Shown here: in pieces, positions 1-9,467 of the stretch
How the letters are laid out: each line of letters begins with the position of its first letter
How positions within the stretch are numbered: the first letter of the stretch is position 1
NCBI GenBank assembly: GCA_937920515.1
Contig: CALEUG010000007.1
Coordinates: 62,001-126,000, forward strand
Reading direction: 5' to 3'
Length of the DNA stretch: 64,000 nucleotides
From: an uncultured bacterium
GTDB taxonomy: Bacteria; Acidobacteriota; Aminicenantia; Aminicenantales; Saccharicenantaceae
The notes under the pieces: model-generated
Seen by the model: only the letters and a program-made list of their open reading frames with translations
Told to the model about the DNA's origin: nothing
Database searches by the model: none
Program-made: the position numbers and the translations under genes

Positions 1-423
1 GCGGTGGGTATAAACTTTTATCCCCTGGCGTTCCAGCTTGTTCTTGAAGACCCGGGCCGAGGCCTGCTCCTCGTACCTGGTAATGACCACGGCCGTTACC
101 TTCAACCCGCGCTCTCCCAGCTCATCAATTAATTTCAGGGTGTCGGCATCGTAGGTGATGCCGAAATCGGCCCGCTGCTTTCTTCTTTCTATGTCGCCGG
201 CGTAGATGCAGAGGATGATATCGATGCGGTCACTGAGCTCCTGCAGCAACTTGACCTTGATGTTGGGGTCGTAACCGGGCAGCACCCGGGCCGCATGGAA
301 ATCGTTCAGGATTTTACCGCCGAATTCCAGGTAGAGTTTTTCCGGGAAGAGCGACAGTCGCCGGTTGATGGCTTCGGTTTGTTCCCGGAGATAGACCTGG
401 CTATCAAAACCGATTCTATTCAC
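1..423 (-). CDS. DUF1846 (UPF0371) family protein, 3' part beyond window
   Basis: The first 141 residues are visible and the gene runs off the left edge. The protein opens with NRIGFDSQVYL and carries KLYLEFGGKIL, HAARVLPGYDP, RADFGITYDADTLKLID and VVITRYEEQASA, which match the N-terminus of the UPF0371/DUF1846 family (usually about 490-500 residues). The biochemical role of that family is not settled, so none is assigned. The chosen start is GTG at 423, which overlaps the TGA of the upstream glycosidase as GTGA; that implies translational coupling. The reading frame stays open to base 1. Family identity is from recalled conserved motifs. Confidence 0.85.
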   Translation of the reverse strand, partial: MNRIGFDSQVYLREQTEAINRRLSLFPEKLYLEFGGKILNDFHAARVLPGYDPNIKVKLLQELSDRIDIILCIYAGDIERRKQRADFGITYDADTLKLIDELGERGLKVTAVVITRYEEQASARVFKNKLERQGIKVYTHR

Positions 424-3400
424 AGCTTCGATCCTTTGTGTTTTTTTTCGATGATCAGGAAATCATACAGTCCGTAATCCTGAACATTATACTCGCTTCC
501 CGCCGGTTGTCCACTTTCGGGAGCCCGCTGGAACGAAACGGGCCAGGCCCGGCCGGTCGGTGGATTGAGATGGTGAGGGCCGAGGGTATTCTTCAGGGTC
601 CCGTAAATCACCAGGTTGAGTTCATTAACACCCGGGCGGAGCCTGGAAGATATATTTAAGGTATCGTTGGGGCTGAGAAGACAACCGGCCGGCTGGCCGT
701 TGACCAGGAGCTCGGCCAGCGCTCCCTGGAAGCGGCCGGTCCTGAATATAAAATCATTCTCTTCAAGCTCCCGGGCATTGACTTCAAGCGCTGATTCGTA
801 GGCCACCCGGTGGCCGTAAAAAATCAATCCCTGGTCTTTCCAGGAACCCGTGGTCAGCTCCCGGGCCGGGGTCACCAGGAAACCGCGAGCGACCGGCTGC
901 AGGGCAAAGTTGCCCAGCAGGTAGACAGGCTCCAGCTCGGCCAGCAGGTCAAAGGGATTGACCACCAGGCTGACCGTGTTCAACCCGGTCCTGGCCGCCT
1001 CCCTCAGGGAAAAGACTCCAAAATTGCGGTCAAGCCAGAAGGCGTCGGGCAGCGGTTCAAGCCGCTGGCCGTTGACCAGGACGCGGAAAATTTTCGGCCT
1101 TTCCACCGCCAGCTGCAGCGATTTCAGGTCCACACCCGCCGCCACCTGGAAATGAAAATCTGCCCGGAACCCGGAGCCGGGGGCAAACCTGTTTTTGGAA
1201 ATGATTTCATCCTGATACTGAACCCTCGAGTCCCAGGGGTTCTTCGACCAGCCGTGCCACTGGTAGGTCTTCTGCTGGGCCCGGTAAAAATACAGATTCT
1301 TCTCGCTGCGCCCGGCAGCGCTGAGGTCGCAGTAATCGAGCGTCAGCAGGTTGGGGTCAAGCCTTTTTATCTTAACCGGCTTCAGGTTCAGCACTTCTAC
1401 CGGCCCGGCTTTGTCTCCGACCTCTGCCTTACGGCCTGGCTGGCGGCGGGTGTAGACTGCCAGTAGCAGGCTTTCGCCCGGCTTCAGGTGAAAATCTATT
1501 ACGGCCCGGCCATTCCTGACGCGGGCGGGATAGGCAACCGCCTGTCCGGTGAATGCTTCCCACTTCTCCACGGATCGGCCTTTAAGAATCACCCGGCCCG
1601 AGGAGGCCCGGTCGGGGGCGATGTTGGCCAGGAACAGCAGCTGTCCATCCTGAAGCTGACGCCGGTGATGGAAGAGCCGGTCCTGGCCGGCAAGGTTCTG
1701 GAATTCTATTTCGTCCTTCAAGAAACCGGAAAAGGTCTTTTCATCAAGGGCCTGGCCGGACATCGTCTTAAAACCGCTGAAAGCAGTTAGCTCTTCGGCC
1801 AGGCCTGAGGGCCGCCCCCCGGCATAAATCTGGCTTCCGGTCCAGGACAGAAGGCGACCGCCGTTCTTCAGATAATCTTTTAGAAGGGCCGCGGTCGATT
1901 CTTCCAGGTTTTCTGTTCCGGGCGGAAGGACCACGAGGTCATAATCCCTCTGGCCCACTCTCAGCTTTTTCCCTTCCGTCCTTCCGTGCTCCTTCAGAAC
2001 AAACTCGCTGCCCAGGTCGTATTCGACCTGGAACTGTTCCAGGACGTGAACGAAATCCTGGAACCCCTGGCCAACCCTGGTCAGGTTCTCGTTCTTAACC
2101 GCCGGCGAATAGTACATCCAGGCCGTGGTGGTGGGCTCGATAACCAGGATTCGGTTCAACTGCTCCCCGGCACTCAGGGCCACTGACAGCCGGCCGAAGT
2201 AGTCATTCATCAGGCGGTAGGCCGGCCACCAGGGTTCATGGTAAGAAAAAGACAGGGGGTGGTCGCGCTTGCGGGCCCCGGCAATGGTGGAATAAACCAG
2301 GTGCTGGTTCAAGAAATTGACACCCAAAGCATATTCCCAGTCGCCGATCCTCTTCTGGTCAAAGAAGGTCAGGTCCCAGCCGCTGGCCCCGTAGGTTTCC
2401 GACAGTGTCCGCTTTCGGCCGAGCTGGTTGGCCAGGCTGCCTATCTCCTTTACCGCCCGGGCATTGCCGAACTGGGCGTGGACATCAAGACTCCATTCGT
2501 TCATCAAAATATCAATCCCGGGCATATGGGCATAGGAGCTAAGGGCCATGTTGTCTGGGTTGGTCCTGGGAACCGGCCAGTCATGTTCCCAGTAATGACC
2601 GGTCAGCTGAAGGTTATTCCGGGAGCAATAATCATAATATGGTTTAGCCCAGTTCTCGATGAACAACTCCAGGCAGGTCAGGTAAAAATCGTGCCGGACC
2701 CTCTGAAAATCTCCCACCTCCTCCAGCAGCGAAGGCAGTTCAGGCAAAAGGTCGTAGCCGCGGCGGCGGCTGAATTCTTCAAATAAGGCCGGGGTGTAAT
2801 TTACGGCCCAGGCCCCACCGGGCGGGGCAATCTCGGCTTCATCCTGGAAGGTGCCGGGGACGGTCAGGCCGAACTCCTCGCCGGCCACCTTTTTGTAGGC
2901 CTCCAGAGTCAGGTGCAGAAAAACCTGGGTTACCCCGGGCCGCATCAGGTCGACGTAGGTATAGCCGCCGTACCAGGGCGAGGGTTCCTGCTGAACCACC
3001 TCGAACAACCAGTAGCGGCCCTCCGGCCAGCCCGTCTCGCCAGCCCTGACCCGGTCGGTTATATCCAGGAACGACTGGCCCTGCTGTCGCAGGATGCAGA
3101 CGGGAGTCTTCACCCCGTTCAGGGAGGGTAATTTCAAAATCGTGGCCTTCAGTCCAGAAAGGACAAATTCCGGGCGAGCAGCCGGCACCAGCCCTCCGGC
3201 AAAGCCCGAAGGATAGGAATTCTCATCGTAAATCCAGATTTTCATCCCCAGCTCCCGGCCCAGGCTAACCGTTTCCTTGAAGAGCGATAGCCATTCCTCC
3301 GAAAGATAGGGGGTGATGAGTCCAGGCCGGGGATGGACGAAGACTCCGCCGAACCCCTTCTCTTTCAGGTCCAGGAGCTGAGTCCTGATTTTTTCTGAAC

Positions 3401-3611
3401 TCATGTCCTCATTCCAGACCCAGAGGGGAGCCGGGCGGAATTCAGGCGGCGGGTCGGAAAAGACCTGAAAGGTTTCAGCCAGGGAGCCTCGGCCGTCGGC
3501 AGGCTGGCGGCAGGAAGTTGTAAGCAGAAGGCCACCAGCAATAACCAGAACCAGGAAAACCAGGCCTGAATTATTGCGGCGATAATCGTTAGGTAATGAT
3601 AACCATGACAT
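420..3611 (-). CDS. GH106-like exported glycoside hydrolase
   Basis: About 1063 residues. The N-terminus has a basic stretch, a hydrophobic core and LLLTTSC, so it is probably exported and possibly lipidated on Cys. APLWVWNEDMSS, GFGGVFVHPRPG and MKIWIYDENSYPSGFAGG begin a TIM-barrel of the kind seen in GH106 alpha-L-rhamnosidases and relatives. Further on are FQDEAEI, SETYGASGWD and a C-terminal half that looks like beta-sandwich modules (VLVNGQ, ELLVNGQPAG). Substrate is inferred to be a rhamnosyl or related plant or microbial glycan and is not proven. A start at ATG 3611 is preferred because GAGGT lies six bases upstream; a GTG at 3617 is also in frame. The gene ends in a GTGA overlap with the DUF1846 gene. 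Confidence 0.75.
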   Translation of the reverse strand: MSWLSLPNDYRRNNSGLVFLVLVIAGGLLLTTSCRQPADGRGSLAETFQVFSDPPPEFRPAPLWVWNEDMSSEKIRTQLLDLKEKGFGGVFVHPRPGLITPYLSEEWLSLFKETVSLGRELGMKIWIYDENSYPSGFAGGLVPAARPEFVLSGLKATILKLPSLNGVKTPVCILRQQGQSFLDITDRVRAGETGWPEGRYWLFEVVQQEPSPWYGGYTYVDLMRPGVTQVFLHLTLEAYKKVAGEEFGLTVPGTFQDEAEIAPPGGAWAVNYTPALFEEFSRRRGYDLLPELPSLLEEVGDFQRVRHDFYLTCLELFIENWAKPYYDYCSRNNLQLTGHYWEHDWPVPRTNPDNMALSSYAHMPGIDILMNEWSLDVHAQFGNARAVKEIGSLANQLGRKRTLSETYGASGWDLTFFDQKRIGDWEYALGVNFLNQHLVYSTIAGARKRDHPLSFSYHEPWWPAYRLMNDYFGRLSVALSAGEQLNRILVIEPTTTAWMYYSPAVKNENLTRVGQGFQDFVHVLEQFQVEYDLGSEFVLKEHGRTEGKKLRVGQRDYDLVVLPPGTENLEESTAALLKDYLKNGGRLLSWTGSQIYAGGRPSGLAEELTAFSGFKTMSGQALDEKTFSGFLKDEIEFQNLAGQDRLFHHRRQLQDGQLLFLANIAPDRASSGRVILKGRSVEKWEAFTGQAVAYPARVRNGRAVIDFHLKPGESLLLAVYTRRQPGRKAEVGDKAGPVEVLNLKPVKIKRLDPNLLTLDYCDLSAAGRSEKNLYFYRAQQKTYQWHGWSKNPWDSRVQYQDEIISKNRFAPGSGFRADFHFQVAAGVDLKSLQLAVERPKIFRVLVNGQRLEPLPDAFWLDRNFGVFSLREAARTGLNTVSLVVNPFDLLAELEPVYLLGNFALQPVARGFLVTPARELTTGSWKDQGLIFYGHRVAYESALEVNARELEENDFIFRTGRFQGALAELLVNGQPAGCLLSPNDTLNISSRLRPGVNELNLVIYGTLKNTLGPHHLNPPTGRAWPVSFQRAPESGQPAGSEYNVQDYGLYDFLIIEKKHKGSKL

Positions 3612-3799
3612 CGGCACACCTCAATCTGAATCGTTAAGGTCAATTTATAAAACCGGCTTCCCGTTTGTCAATCAGAGTCTGCGAGAGCCAACGATGATTC
3701 GCATTCAGGTAATATGGAAACCGGGGTCAGCGGGTAATCCGAAACCTCAGGTTTCTGATTTTCAACCCGGAGACCGGGGCCTCAGCCAAAAGCTTCTGC

Positions 3800-3830
3800 T
3801 TGACTTAACGAACACCCGACAGGTTATAAT
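3800..3830 (+). promoter_or_regulatory. Possible promoter of the M3 peptidase gene
   Basis: TTGACT at 3800-3805 and TATAAT at 3825-3830 lie 46 bases upstream of the preferred peptidase start. The hexamers are good but the 19-base spacer is longer than ideal, so this is tentative. Confidence 0.4.
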
Positions 3831-3876
3831 CATAATCTCAGTGAGCTTTATTAGCATAACCAACAAGGAGCGTGCC

Positions 3877-6009
3877 ATGACAGGAAATTTTGAACCCGGA
3901 AAAGCTTCCAGGAAAGGGTCTAACCTGGCCCTGCTGGCCCTGTTGTCCGCTCTTCTCCTGGCTCCCCTCTCTGCCCGGGAACAGAACAACCCCTTCTTCT
4001 CGGCTTTCAACACGCCGTTCGAGACCCCGCCCTTCGACCTGATAAAGAACGAGCATTTCCTGCCGGCCATAAAGAAAGGAATTGAACTCCATCAGGCAGA
4101 AATTGAAGCCATTGTCAACAACCCGCAGCCCCCGACCTTTGAAAACACCATCCTGGCCCTTGACCGCAGCGGAAAATTCCTGGAAAGGGTCCAGGCTGTC
4201 TTCGGCGCCCTGCAGAGCGCCAACACCTCCCCCGAACTCCAGAAAATTGCCGAGCAATCCACCCCCCTGACCAGCCAGCACCGTTCCAGCCTCTATCTTA
4301 ACGAAAAGCTGTTCGCCCGCATCAAGGCAGTCTACGACCGGAGGTCCAGGCTGAAACTCGGGCCGGAAGAAAAATTCCTGCTGGAAAAAATTTACCAGGA
4401 TTTTGTCCGGGCCGGGGCCCTGCTCAGCCCGGAAAGCAAGGAAAGACTGCGCCAGATAAACAGCCAGCTTTCGATGCTGTCTTTAAGATTCGGAAACAAC
4501 GTTCTGCAGGAGACCAACAGCTCCCGCCTGGTCATCGAAAATCCAAAGCACCTGGAAGGGCTGCCCCAGAACGTCATTGACAGCGCGGCCGAGACGGCCA
4601 AAAAAATGGGACTGGAAGGCAGGTGGGTTTTCACCACCCAGGTTCCCAGCATGACTCCTTTCCTTCAGTATGCCAGAAACCGCGAGTTGCGACGGCGGTT
4701 GTTTGAAGCCTATCTCAGCCGGGGTGACCGCTACAACGAGTACGACAACAAGGAAATAATCAAGAAAATCATCGCCCTGCGCACCGAGCGGGCCAGGTTG
4801 CTGGGCTACCCGACCTTCGCCCACTTTGCCATCGAGGTCAACATGGCCAGGACGCCGGAAAGGGTGGAAGAGTTCCTGATGGAACTCTGGCAGTATGCTC
4901 TGAAGCGGGCCAGGGCTGAACTGGCTGAAATGCAGCAGATTGCCGACGAAGAAGGTGCCGGCTTCAAGATCGCTCCCTGGGACTGGTGGTACTACGCCGA
5001 AAAATTGAGACAGAAAAAGTATGACCTTAAAGACGAGGAAGTGCGCCCGTACTTTTCCATAGACAACGTCCGGGACGGAATGTTCACCCTGGCCGGGTTG
5101 CTCTACGGCCTGAAATTCGAAAAGTTGAACAACGTTTCAGTTTATCACCCGGAAGTAGAAGTTTATGAAGTCAAAGAAAAGAACGGCCAGCATGTCGGCC
5201 TGCTCTACCTGGATTTCTTTCCGCGGGCTTCCAAGCGAAGCGGAGCCTGGTCCGGGGCTCTGCGCCGCCAGAGCTACGAGAACGGCAAGCGGGTCGCTCC
5301 CCTTTCCACCATAACCTGTAACTTCACCCGGCCAACCGAAAAGCTGCCAGCCCTGCTGTCGCTGGATGAAGTCCAGACGGCCTTCCACGAGTTCGGGCAC
5401 TCTCTGGCCACGCTGCTGGCCAACGGCAAATACAACAACCGTTTCGTTCCCAGGGACGGAGTGGAACTGCCCTCGCAGATCATGGAAAACTGGGTGACCG
5501 AGCCGGAATTCCTGAAAATGTATGCCAGGCATTATGCTACCGGAGAGGTAATACCGGAGGCGCTGATAAAGAAAATCCAGAACAGCGCCCTTTTCAACCA
5601 GGGCTTCGCTTCGACCGAATACCTGGCCGCCTCGCTCCTGGATATTCACTGGCACAAGACCATTTTTGAAGAAGACTACGAGGTCAACGACTTTGAGAAA
5701 AAAGTTCTCAGGCAGCTGGGCCTGATTGAAGCCATCGCCCCCCGCTACCGCAGCACCTACTTCCAGCACATTTTCTCGGGCGGCTATTCGGCCGGGTATT
5801 ACGTTTACATCTGGGCCGAGGTGCTCGACAGCGATGCCTTTGAAGCCTTCAAAGAGCGGGGACTGTTTGACCAGCAAACCGCCCTGAAATTCCGTAAGGA
5901 AGTCCTGGAAAAATACGGCTCGGCCGATTTTCTCAGCCAGTACATAAAATTCCGCGGCCGCGAACCCAGGAAAGAGCCGTTGCTCAAAAAGCGTGGCTTT
6001 ATAGAGTAA
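3877..6009 (+). CDS. dcp: Exported M3-family peptidyl-dipeptidase (Dcp-like)
   Basis: A 710-residue zinc metallopeptidase. M3 enzymes clip dipeptides or short oligopeptides. The active-site helix HEFGH is at residues 504-508 (zinc ligands H504 and H508, catalytic E505), and the third ligand is the Glu of QIMENW at residue 537. The N-terminus shows the Dcp pattern NPFFSAFNTPFETPPFD. A signal peptide (LALLALLSALLLAPLSA) indicates export, so it probably degrades peptides in the periplasm; lipidation is not indicated. ATG 3877 is chosen because AAGGAG lies eight bases upstream; the longer in-frame ORF from 3694 would put 61 uncharged-poor residues ahead of the signal peptide. Single gene, transcribed away from the glycosidase. 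Confidence 0.93.
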   Translation: MTGNFEPGKASRKGSNLALLALLSALLLAPLSAREQNNPFFSAFNTPFETPPFDLIKNEHFLPAIKKGIELHQAEIEAIVNNPQPPTFENTILALDRSGKFLERVQAVFGALQSANTSPELQKIAEQSTPLTSQHRSSLYLNEKLFARIKAVYDRRSRLKLGPEEKFLLEKIYQDFVRAGALLSPESKERLRQINSQLSMLSLRFGNNVLQETNSSRLVIENPKHLEGLPQNVIDSAAETAKKMGLEGRWVFTTQVPSMTPFLQYARNRELRRRLFEAYLSRGDRYNEYDNKEIIKKIIALRTERARLLGYPTFAHFAIEVNMARTPERVEEFLMELWQYALKRARAELAEMQQIADEEGAGFKIAPWDWWYYAEKLRQKKYDLKDEEVRPYFSIDNVRDGMFTLAGLLYGLKFEKLNNVSVYHPEVEVYEVKEKNGQHVGLLYLDFFPRASKRSGAWSGALRRQSYENGKRVAPLSTITCNFTRPTEKLPALLSLDEVQTAFHEFGHSLATLLANGKYNNRFVPRDGVELPSQIMENWVTEPEFLKMYARHYATGEVIPEALIKKIQNSALFNQGFASTEYLAASLLDIHWHKTIFEEDYEVNDFEKKVLRQLGLIEAIAPRYRSTYFQHIFSGGYSAGYYVYIWAEVLDSDAFEAFKERGLFDQQTALKFRKEVLEKYGSADFLSQYIKFRGREPRKEPLLKKRGFIE

Positions 6010-6323
6010 CCCGGACCCGGCAGCAGTTGAACTTGGCCACGCCGGGGGAATATTTTTGGCCCCGGGTCGGCTGCCGGAAGTCTCTTTATCCGGCAGGCGA
6101 AAAAAAGATGGAAAGAAAAAATAAGCCTGATTTTACTTTATTTATAATCTGGCACAGAGCAAGGCCTTACTCTTTGAGGGCATTTTTCTATCCTTAACCG
6201 GCAGGCTTCCATCCCGAGTTGCCTGAAAAAGACCATCAGCCCGGAGAAATCAAGAACAATCCGGTTATTTAAAGCCAGTGTACAAATATTTTCGCAATTG
6301 GCCAGAGGAGAGGAGTCGTCGTA
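6010..6323. other. Gap after dcp, no convincing gene
   Basis: It holds a long imperfect inverted repeat right after the dcp stop (CCCGGACCCGGCAGC pairing with GCTGCCGG) but no T-tract to call a terminator. A short minus-strand frame around 6160-6280 reads VLDFSGLMVFFRQLG; I could not assign it and it may be decayed coding sequence. Confidence 0.4.
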
Positions 6324-6355
6324 ATGTCTCCTTTAAAAAACAACAAGCTTAAGAA

Positions 6356-6540
6356 ATGAGGTATTTGCCTGCCATGGCTCAAAGAGATGAAAAGGGATTG
6401 CGGGAAAAATTGCTAACAGGAACGGAGGAGATAATGGCCATAGTCCAGAAGGCCTTCAGAGGGCAGAAGTCAGTGGCCGGGATCTGCCGCCAGCGTCAGA
6501 TCAGCCAGTTGCTTTTCTACGGCAGGCGGGATCAGGAGCA
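6356..6540 (+). pseudogene. IS3-family transposase OrfA remnant
   Basis: About 62 codons resembling the helix-turn-helix start of an IS3-type OrfA: AIVQKAFRGQKSVAGICRQ followed by QISQLLFYGRRDQ, matching the usual pattern of growth-of-helix, AELCRxxGIS and YYxWxxx. The frame then runs straight into the antisense of the tRNA-Ser gene, so the element is cut at or next to the tRNA 3' end. No OrfB, terminal inverted repeats or target duplication were seen. A tiny ORF (MSPLKNNKLKK) ends in an ATGA overlap with this frame. It is dead by truncation. Confidence 0.55.
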
Positions 6541-6541
6541 A

Positions 6542-6635
<94 letters not shown>

Positions 6636-6976
6636 GCGCCCGAAAGCAGTCCTATTTTAACACTTTTTCGCCCCGAAAAAAACCCCCTGTCCCCCGGGCT
6701 GAGCCTGTTTTCACGGCCGGCCTCAGTTTTTCATGAAAATAAGGGAATATTCTCTAATCATACCGGCCAGAGCGAATTTTAAATCATCAAGCTCCGTTTT
6801 TTTTCTGCAGGAGAAAGCCAGCTGCGGGGTTTGAAATCAGCCGGCGGATACAGCCTGAAACGTATGTCTGAGAGCTAATTATTTCAGGATTGATACTGAA
6901 TTGACGAGTCAAAAATCTGAATTCTTATTGCCATCTGCTCATCCGATTTCTCGGGGAAATTCTGACTTAGCCCCGG
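6636..6976. other. Intergenic region, nothing identified
   Basis: About 340 bases between the 5' end of tRNA-Ser(GCT) and the 3' end of the next gene. AT-rich patches are present, as expected for the tRNA promoter, but I see no clear hexamers, ORF or terminator. Confidence 0.4.
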
Positions 6977-7432
6977 TCATTTAACGGCTGTGCCGGTAAC
7001 CGTCTTTTCTTTATGAGGGCTCCTGGTTATGTGAATCAGAAAACCATCCTGCCCCGACAGCCAGATTTCAGACAGGACATAAACCGTCAAATACTCGGTG
7101 TAGGAAGGAGCAAAATCCCCCACCTCGTCGAAGACCAGGCGCGGCTCGACCGCCGGCGGCTCGGGCGGGTTCAGCTTTTCCAGCACCTGGAGCTCCAGCT
7201 CCTTACCGGTGGCCGTCTGCCGCAGGATTAGCTTTCCGGCCTGGTTGAAGCCGAACCAGTATTCGCCGGCCGGGATCTTTTTTCCGGCCGCCCTGAATTC
7301 AAACGGAATCTTGAACAGGGCCGCCTGGGTTGAGGACTGGCCGGCCCGAGTTTCGGCGACCAGGGCCGGGGTCAAGATTGTCATCAGCGCCGTTATTATC
7401 ACCAAAGAAGCCACAATGTTTATTTTTCTCAT
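6977..7432 (-). CDS. Small secreted protein of unknown function
   Basis: 151 residues with a clear signal peptide (MRKINIVASLVIITALMTILTPALVAE). The mature part has FKIPFEFRAAGKKIPAGEYWFGF, a pattern found in a family of small exported Acidobacteriota proteins, followed by a Pro-rich loop (EKLNPPEPPAVEPRLVFDE). No catalytic motif or cysteine is visible. ATG 7432 is preferred over an upstream in-frame start because AGGAGG lies directly upstream and it begins the signal peptide. A palindromic operator at 7466-7491 overlaps its likely promoter, so it is probably controlled by a dedicated repressor. Function unknown. Confidence 0.8.
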   Translation of the reverse strand: MRKINIVASLVIITALMTILTPALVAETRAGQSSTQAALFKIPFEFRAAGKKIPAGEYWFGFNQAGKLILRQTATGKELELQVLEKLNPPEPPAVEPRLVFDEVGDFAPSYTEYLTVYVLSEIWLSGQDGFLIHITRSPHKEKTVTGTAVK

Positions 7433-7465
7433 ACTCGAGGCCTCCTTCTGATTTAACCCGCTATT

Positions 7466-7491
7466 AATATATGAACAGTTGTTCATATATT
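7466..7491. promoter_or_regulatory. Perfect 12+12 palindromic operator
   Basis: AATATATGAACA and TGTTCATATATT form a perfect inverted repeat around a GT centre. It lies 34 bases upstream of the small secreted protein and just after the aminotransferase stop. Its core TATATGAA-N6-TTCATATA recurs exactly at 45906-45927. The size and symmetry suit a dimeric repressor (TetR, PadR or MarR type); which one is not known. It also contains GAAC-N4-GTTC, the Bacillus-type LexA half-site arrangement, but the second copy does not. Confidence 0.7.
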
Positions 7492-7499
7492 GCCTTATT

Positions 7500-8873
7500 T
7501 CATACCAGAACTTCTCCGGCAGCCGGGCCGCTGGCCACCGGCATAAATACGTCTTCCTCCACCCCGTTCTTGATGGCATCTTCCATGGCCTCTATGAAGG
7601 TGTCGATTTCTTCCAGGGTGGTGTAAACGTTGGGTGAAATCCGCAGGGCCTGGTAGTCGAAAACCTGGTTGGGCGGCGCCCCGCCGACCAGGGGCACGGT
7701 GATGATCCGGTATTTTTTTCTCAGGAAATTGGCCAGAGCCCGGACATCTATTCCTTCAATATAGCAGGCGGCCACACCCCAGGCCTGGGCCGGTTCCGAC
7801 ATGTCGGTCAGCACCTTGAAGCGCGGGTACTTCCTGAGGGCATTGACGTAGCGCAGGGTCAGGTAGCGCATGCGGGCTGCCTTGCGTTCAGCCCCGATGG
7901 CCTGGTGGTAAGCCAGAGCTTCACCCAGAGCGGCCCGGATGCCCCAGGGATGGGTGCCGATGGCTTCAAACTTGCGGATGTCGTTATCCTGCTGCTCGGG
8001 GGCTGCCTGAAGAGGCCAGAACTTCGGGATCATCTCGCGCCTGACATAAAGACATCCGTTGCCGATGGGGGCCAGCAGCCACTTGTGCAGGCTGACGCCG
8101 TAGGCATCGCACTCCAGATCGCGCAGCTTGAAGGGGAAATGACCCAGGGCATGGGCCCCGTCAACTATGGTCACGATGCCCCTGGCTCGGGCCATCCGGC
8201 AGATTCTCTGCACCGGGAAAAGCTGCCCGGTCAGGTTGGTGATGTGGCAGAAGTGAATGACCCTGGTCTTCGGAGTGATGGCCTGCTCGAACATTTTATA
8301 AAGGTAATCCTGGGTGGCCGGAACCGGAAACTGCAGCCTGGTCACCCTGATACCCTGACGGCGCATTCGCTGATCCCAGGTGGTCAGCATCCGCGGATAA
8401 TCCTGCTCGGTGGTGATGACCTCATCGCCCGGCTGCAGGTCAATTCCGTTCTGGGCAATCTGCAGGGCTTCGCTGGCCCCTCTGGTTAAGGCCAGCTCCT
8501 CCGGGTCGCAGCCGAACTCCCTGGCCATGCGGCGGCGGATGGTTTCTATGTTGCCGGCGACCATGGCCTGGTAATGGACAGGCAGCATGTTTATCATCTC
8601 GGTATAACGAAATGCCGATTCCAGGACCACTCGAGGGCAGGGACAGGTAAAGCCGTTGTTGAGGTTGATCAGCGAACGGTCCAGCTTGAATCCTAACTGC
8701 ACTTCCCGCCAGTAGAATTCGTCCCTGGCCACTTCTTCGGGGGACTTGTTGGCCACGGCCTGAGTGGCCGCTTCCACTCTTTCCAGGTTGGCCGGGTTCC
8801 AGCTAAAAGCCACGGCTCCGGCTGCTCCGGCTGCCCGCAAAAACTGGCGTCGGCTGATATTCGGGGATCTCAT
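7500..8873 (-). CDS. Tat-exported class V aminotransferase-like PLP enzyme
   Basis: 457 residues. The N-terminus carries a twin-arginine signal (SRRQFLRAAG then a hydrophobic Ala-rich run), so a folded, cofactor-loaded enzyme is exported. PLP-site features of the class V (isopenicillin-N epimerase/cysteine desulfurase-like) fold are present: TRGASEALQ, D238 in IVDGAHALGHFP, and the Schiff-base lysine K264 in GVSLHKWLLAPIG. Substrate cannot be read from sequence; sulfur transfer is unlikely because no desulfurase Cys loop is evident. RBS AGGAGG precedes the ATG. It ends 67 bases before the next minus-strand gene, whose own operator lies between. Confidence 0.88.
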   Translation of the reverse strand: MRSPNISRRQFLRAAGAAGAVAFSWNPANLERVEAATQAVANKSPEEVARDEFYWREVQLGFKLDRSLINLNNGFTCPCPRVVLESAFRYTEMINMLPVHYQAMVAGNIETIRRRMAREFGCDPEELALTRGASEALQIAQNGIDLQPGDEVITTEQDYPRMLTTWDQRMRRQGIRVTRLQFPVPATQDYLYKMFEQAITPKTRVIHFCHITNLTGQLFPVQRICRMARARGIVTIVDGAHALGHFPFKLRDLECDAYGVSLHKWLLAPIGNGCLYVRREMIPKFWPLQAAPEQQDNDIRKFEAIGTHPWGIRAALGEALAYHQAIGAERKAARMRYLTLRYVNALRKYPRFKVLTDMSEPAQAWGVAACYIEGIDVRALANFLRKKYRIITVPLVGGAPPNQVFDYQALRISPNVYTTLEEIDTFIEAMEDAIKNGVEEDVFMPVASGPAAGEVLV

Positions 8874-9467
8874 GAAACCTCCTTATCGGGTCAATAGATT
8901 CAAATAACCAAAGCCGCGGCTATTTTAATTTTTAAGTCAATTCAAAGTCAATCCGCCCGGGGCAACTACCGGCCACCGGAAAGAAATAACCCGGTTATTG
9001 TCTGAAAGACCCGGACATATAGATTTCAGAGATTCTGCGGTGACATTTCCGAGGTCAAAGACACAAGAGCAGTCGGAGCACTGTCGTTTAGCTCTCTATA
9101 AATTAACTGATAATTGGCCCGGGGAAATCAGCCTTAGCACTGATTCAGTCAATTATTAAAATTATCTTTGGCTGAGAAGGGCGACCGGCTAAATGTTCAC
9201 TGCATATAGCGGAATTTACTTTTGCCCGGGCTATAACTTTCTTCAGCAGCTTAACTTTAATACTTAAATGGCCAGAAGGCATTTAAGCCGAGATAAATTA
9301 TACTGGGGACGGTTGGCATTCCCCCCTGCCCGGCCCTGAACCTTCCGGTTCTGGCTTATCATGGGCCACTGGAAAGCAGTTTCGCGATTTCAGGCTTGTC
9401 AGGAGAAAATCAAAAAACAGAAACAGGGTTTAGCTGAAGTTCAGGGACAAAAAGTCAGCGAAATTAA
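8874..9467. other. Long intergenic region, nothing firm
   Basis: About 590 bases between tRNA-Ser(TGA) and the aminotransferase gene. On the minus strand near 8930-8960 there is TTGACT repeated twice followed by an AT-rich stretch, which may be the aminotransferase promoter. No ORF, RNA gene or terminator was recognised. Confidence 0.35.

Noticed and set aside
6160..6280. Minus-strand frame VLDFSGLMVFF as a gene
   Set aside because: Short, no start signal, no family match that I can state.
7466..7491. SOS box reading of the operator (GAAC-N4-GTTC)
   Set aside because: The matching second copy lacks GAAC/GTTC, and the gene downstream has no SOS link, so a different repressor is more likely.
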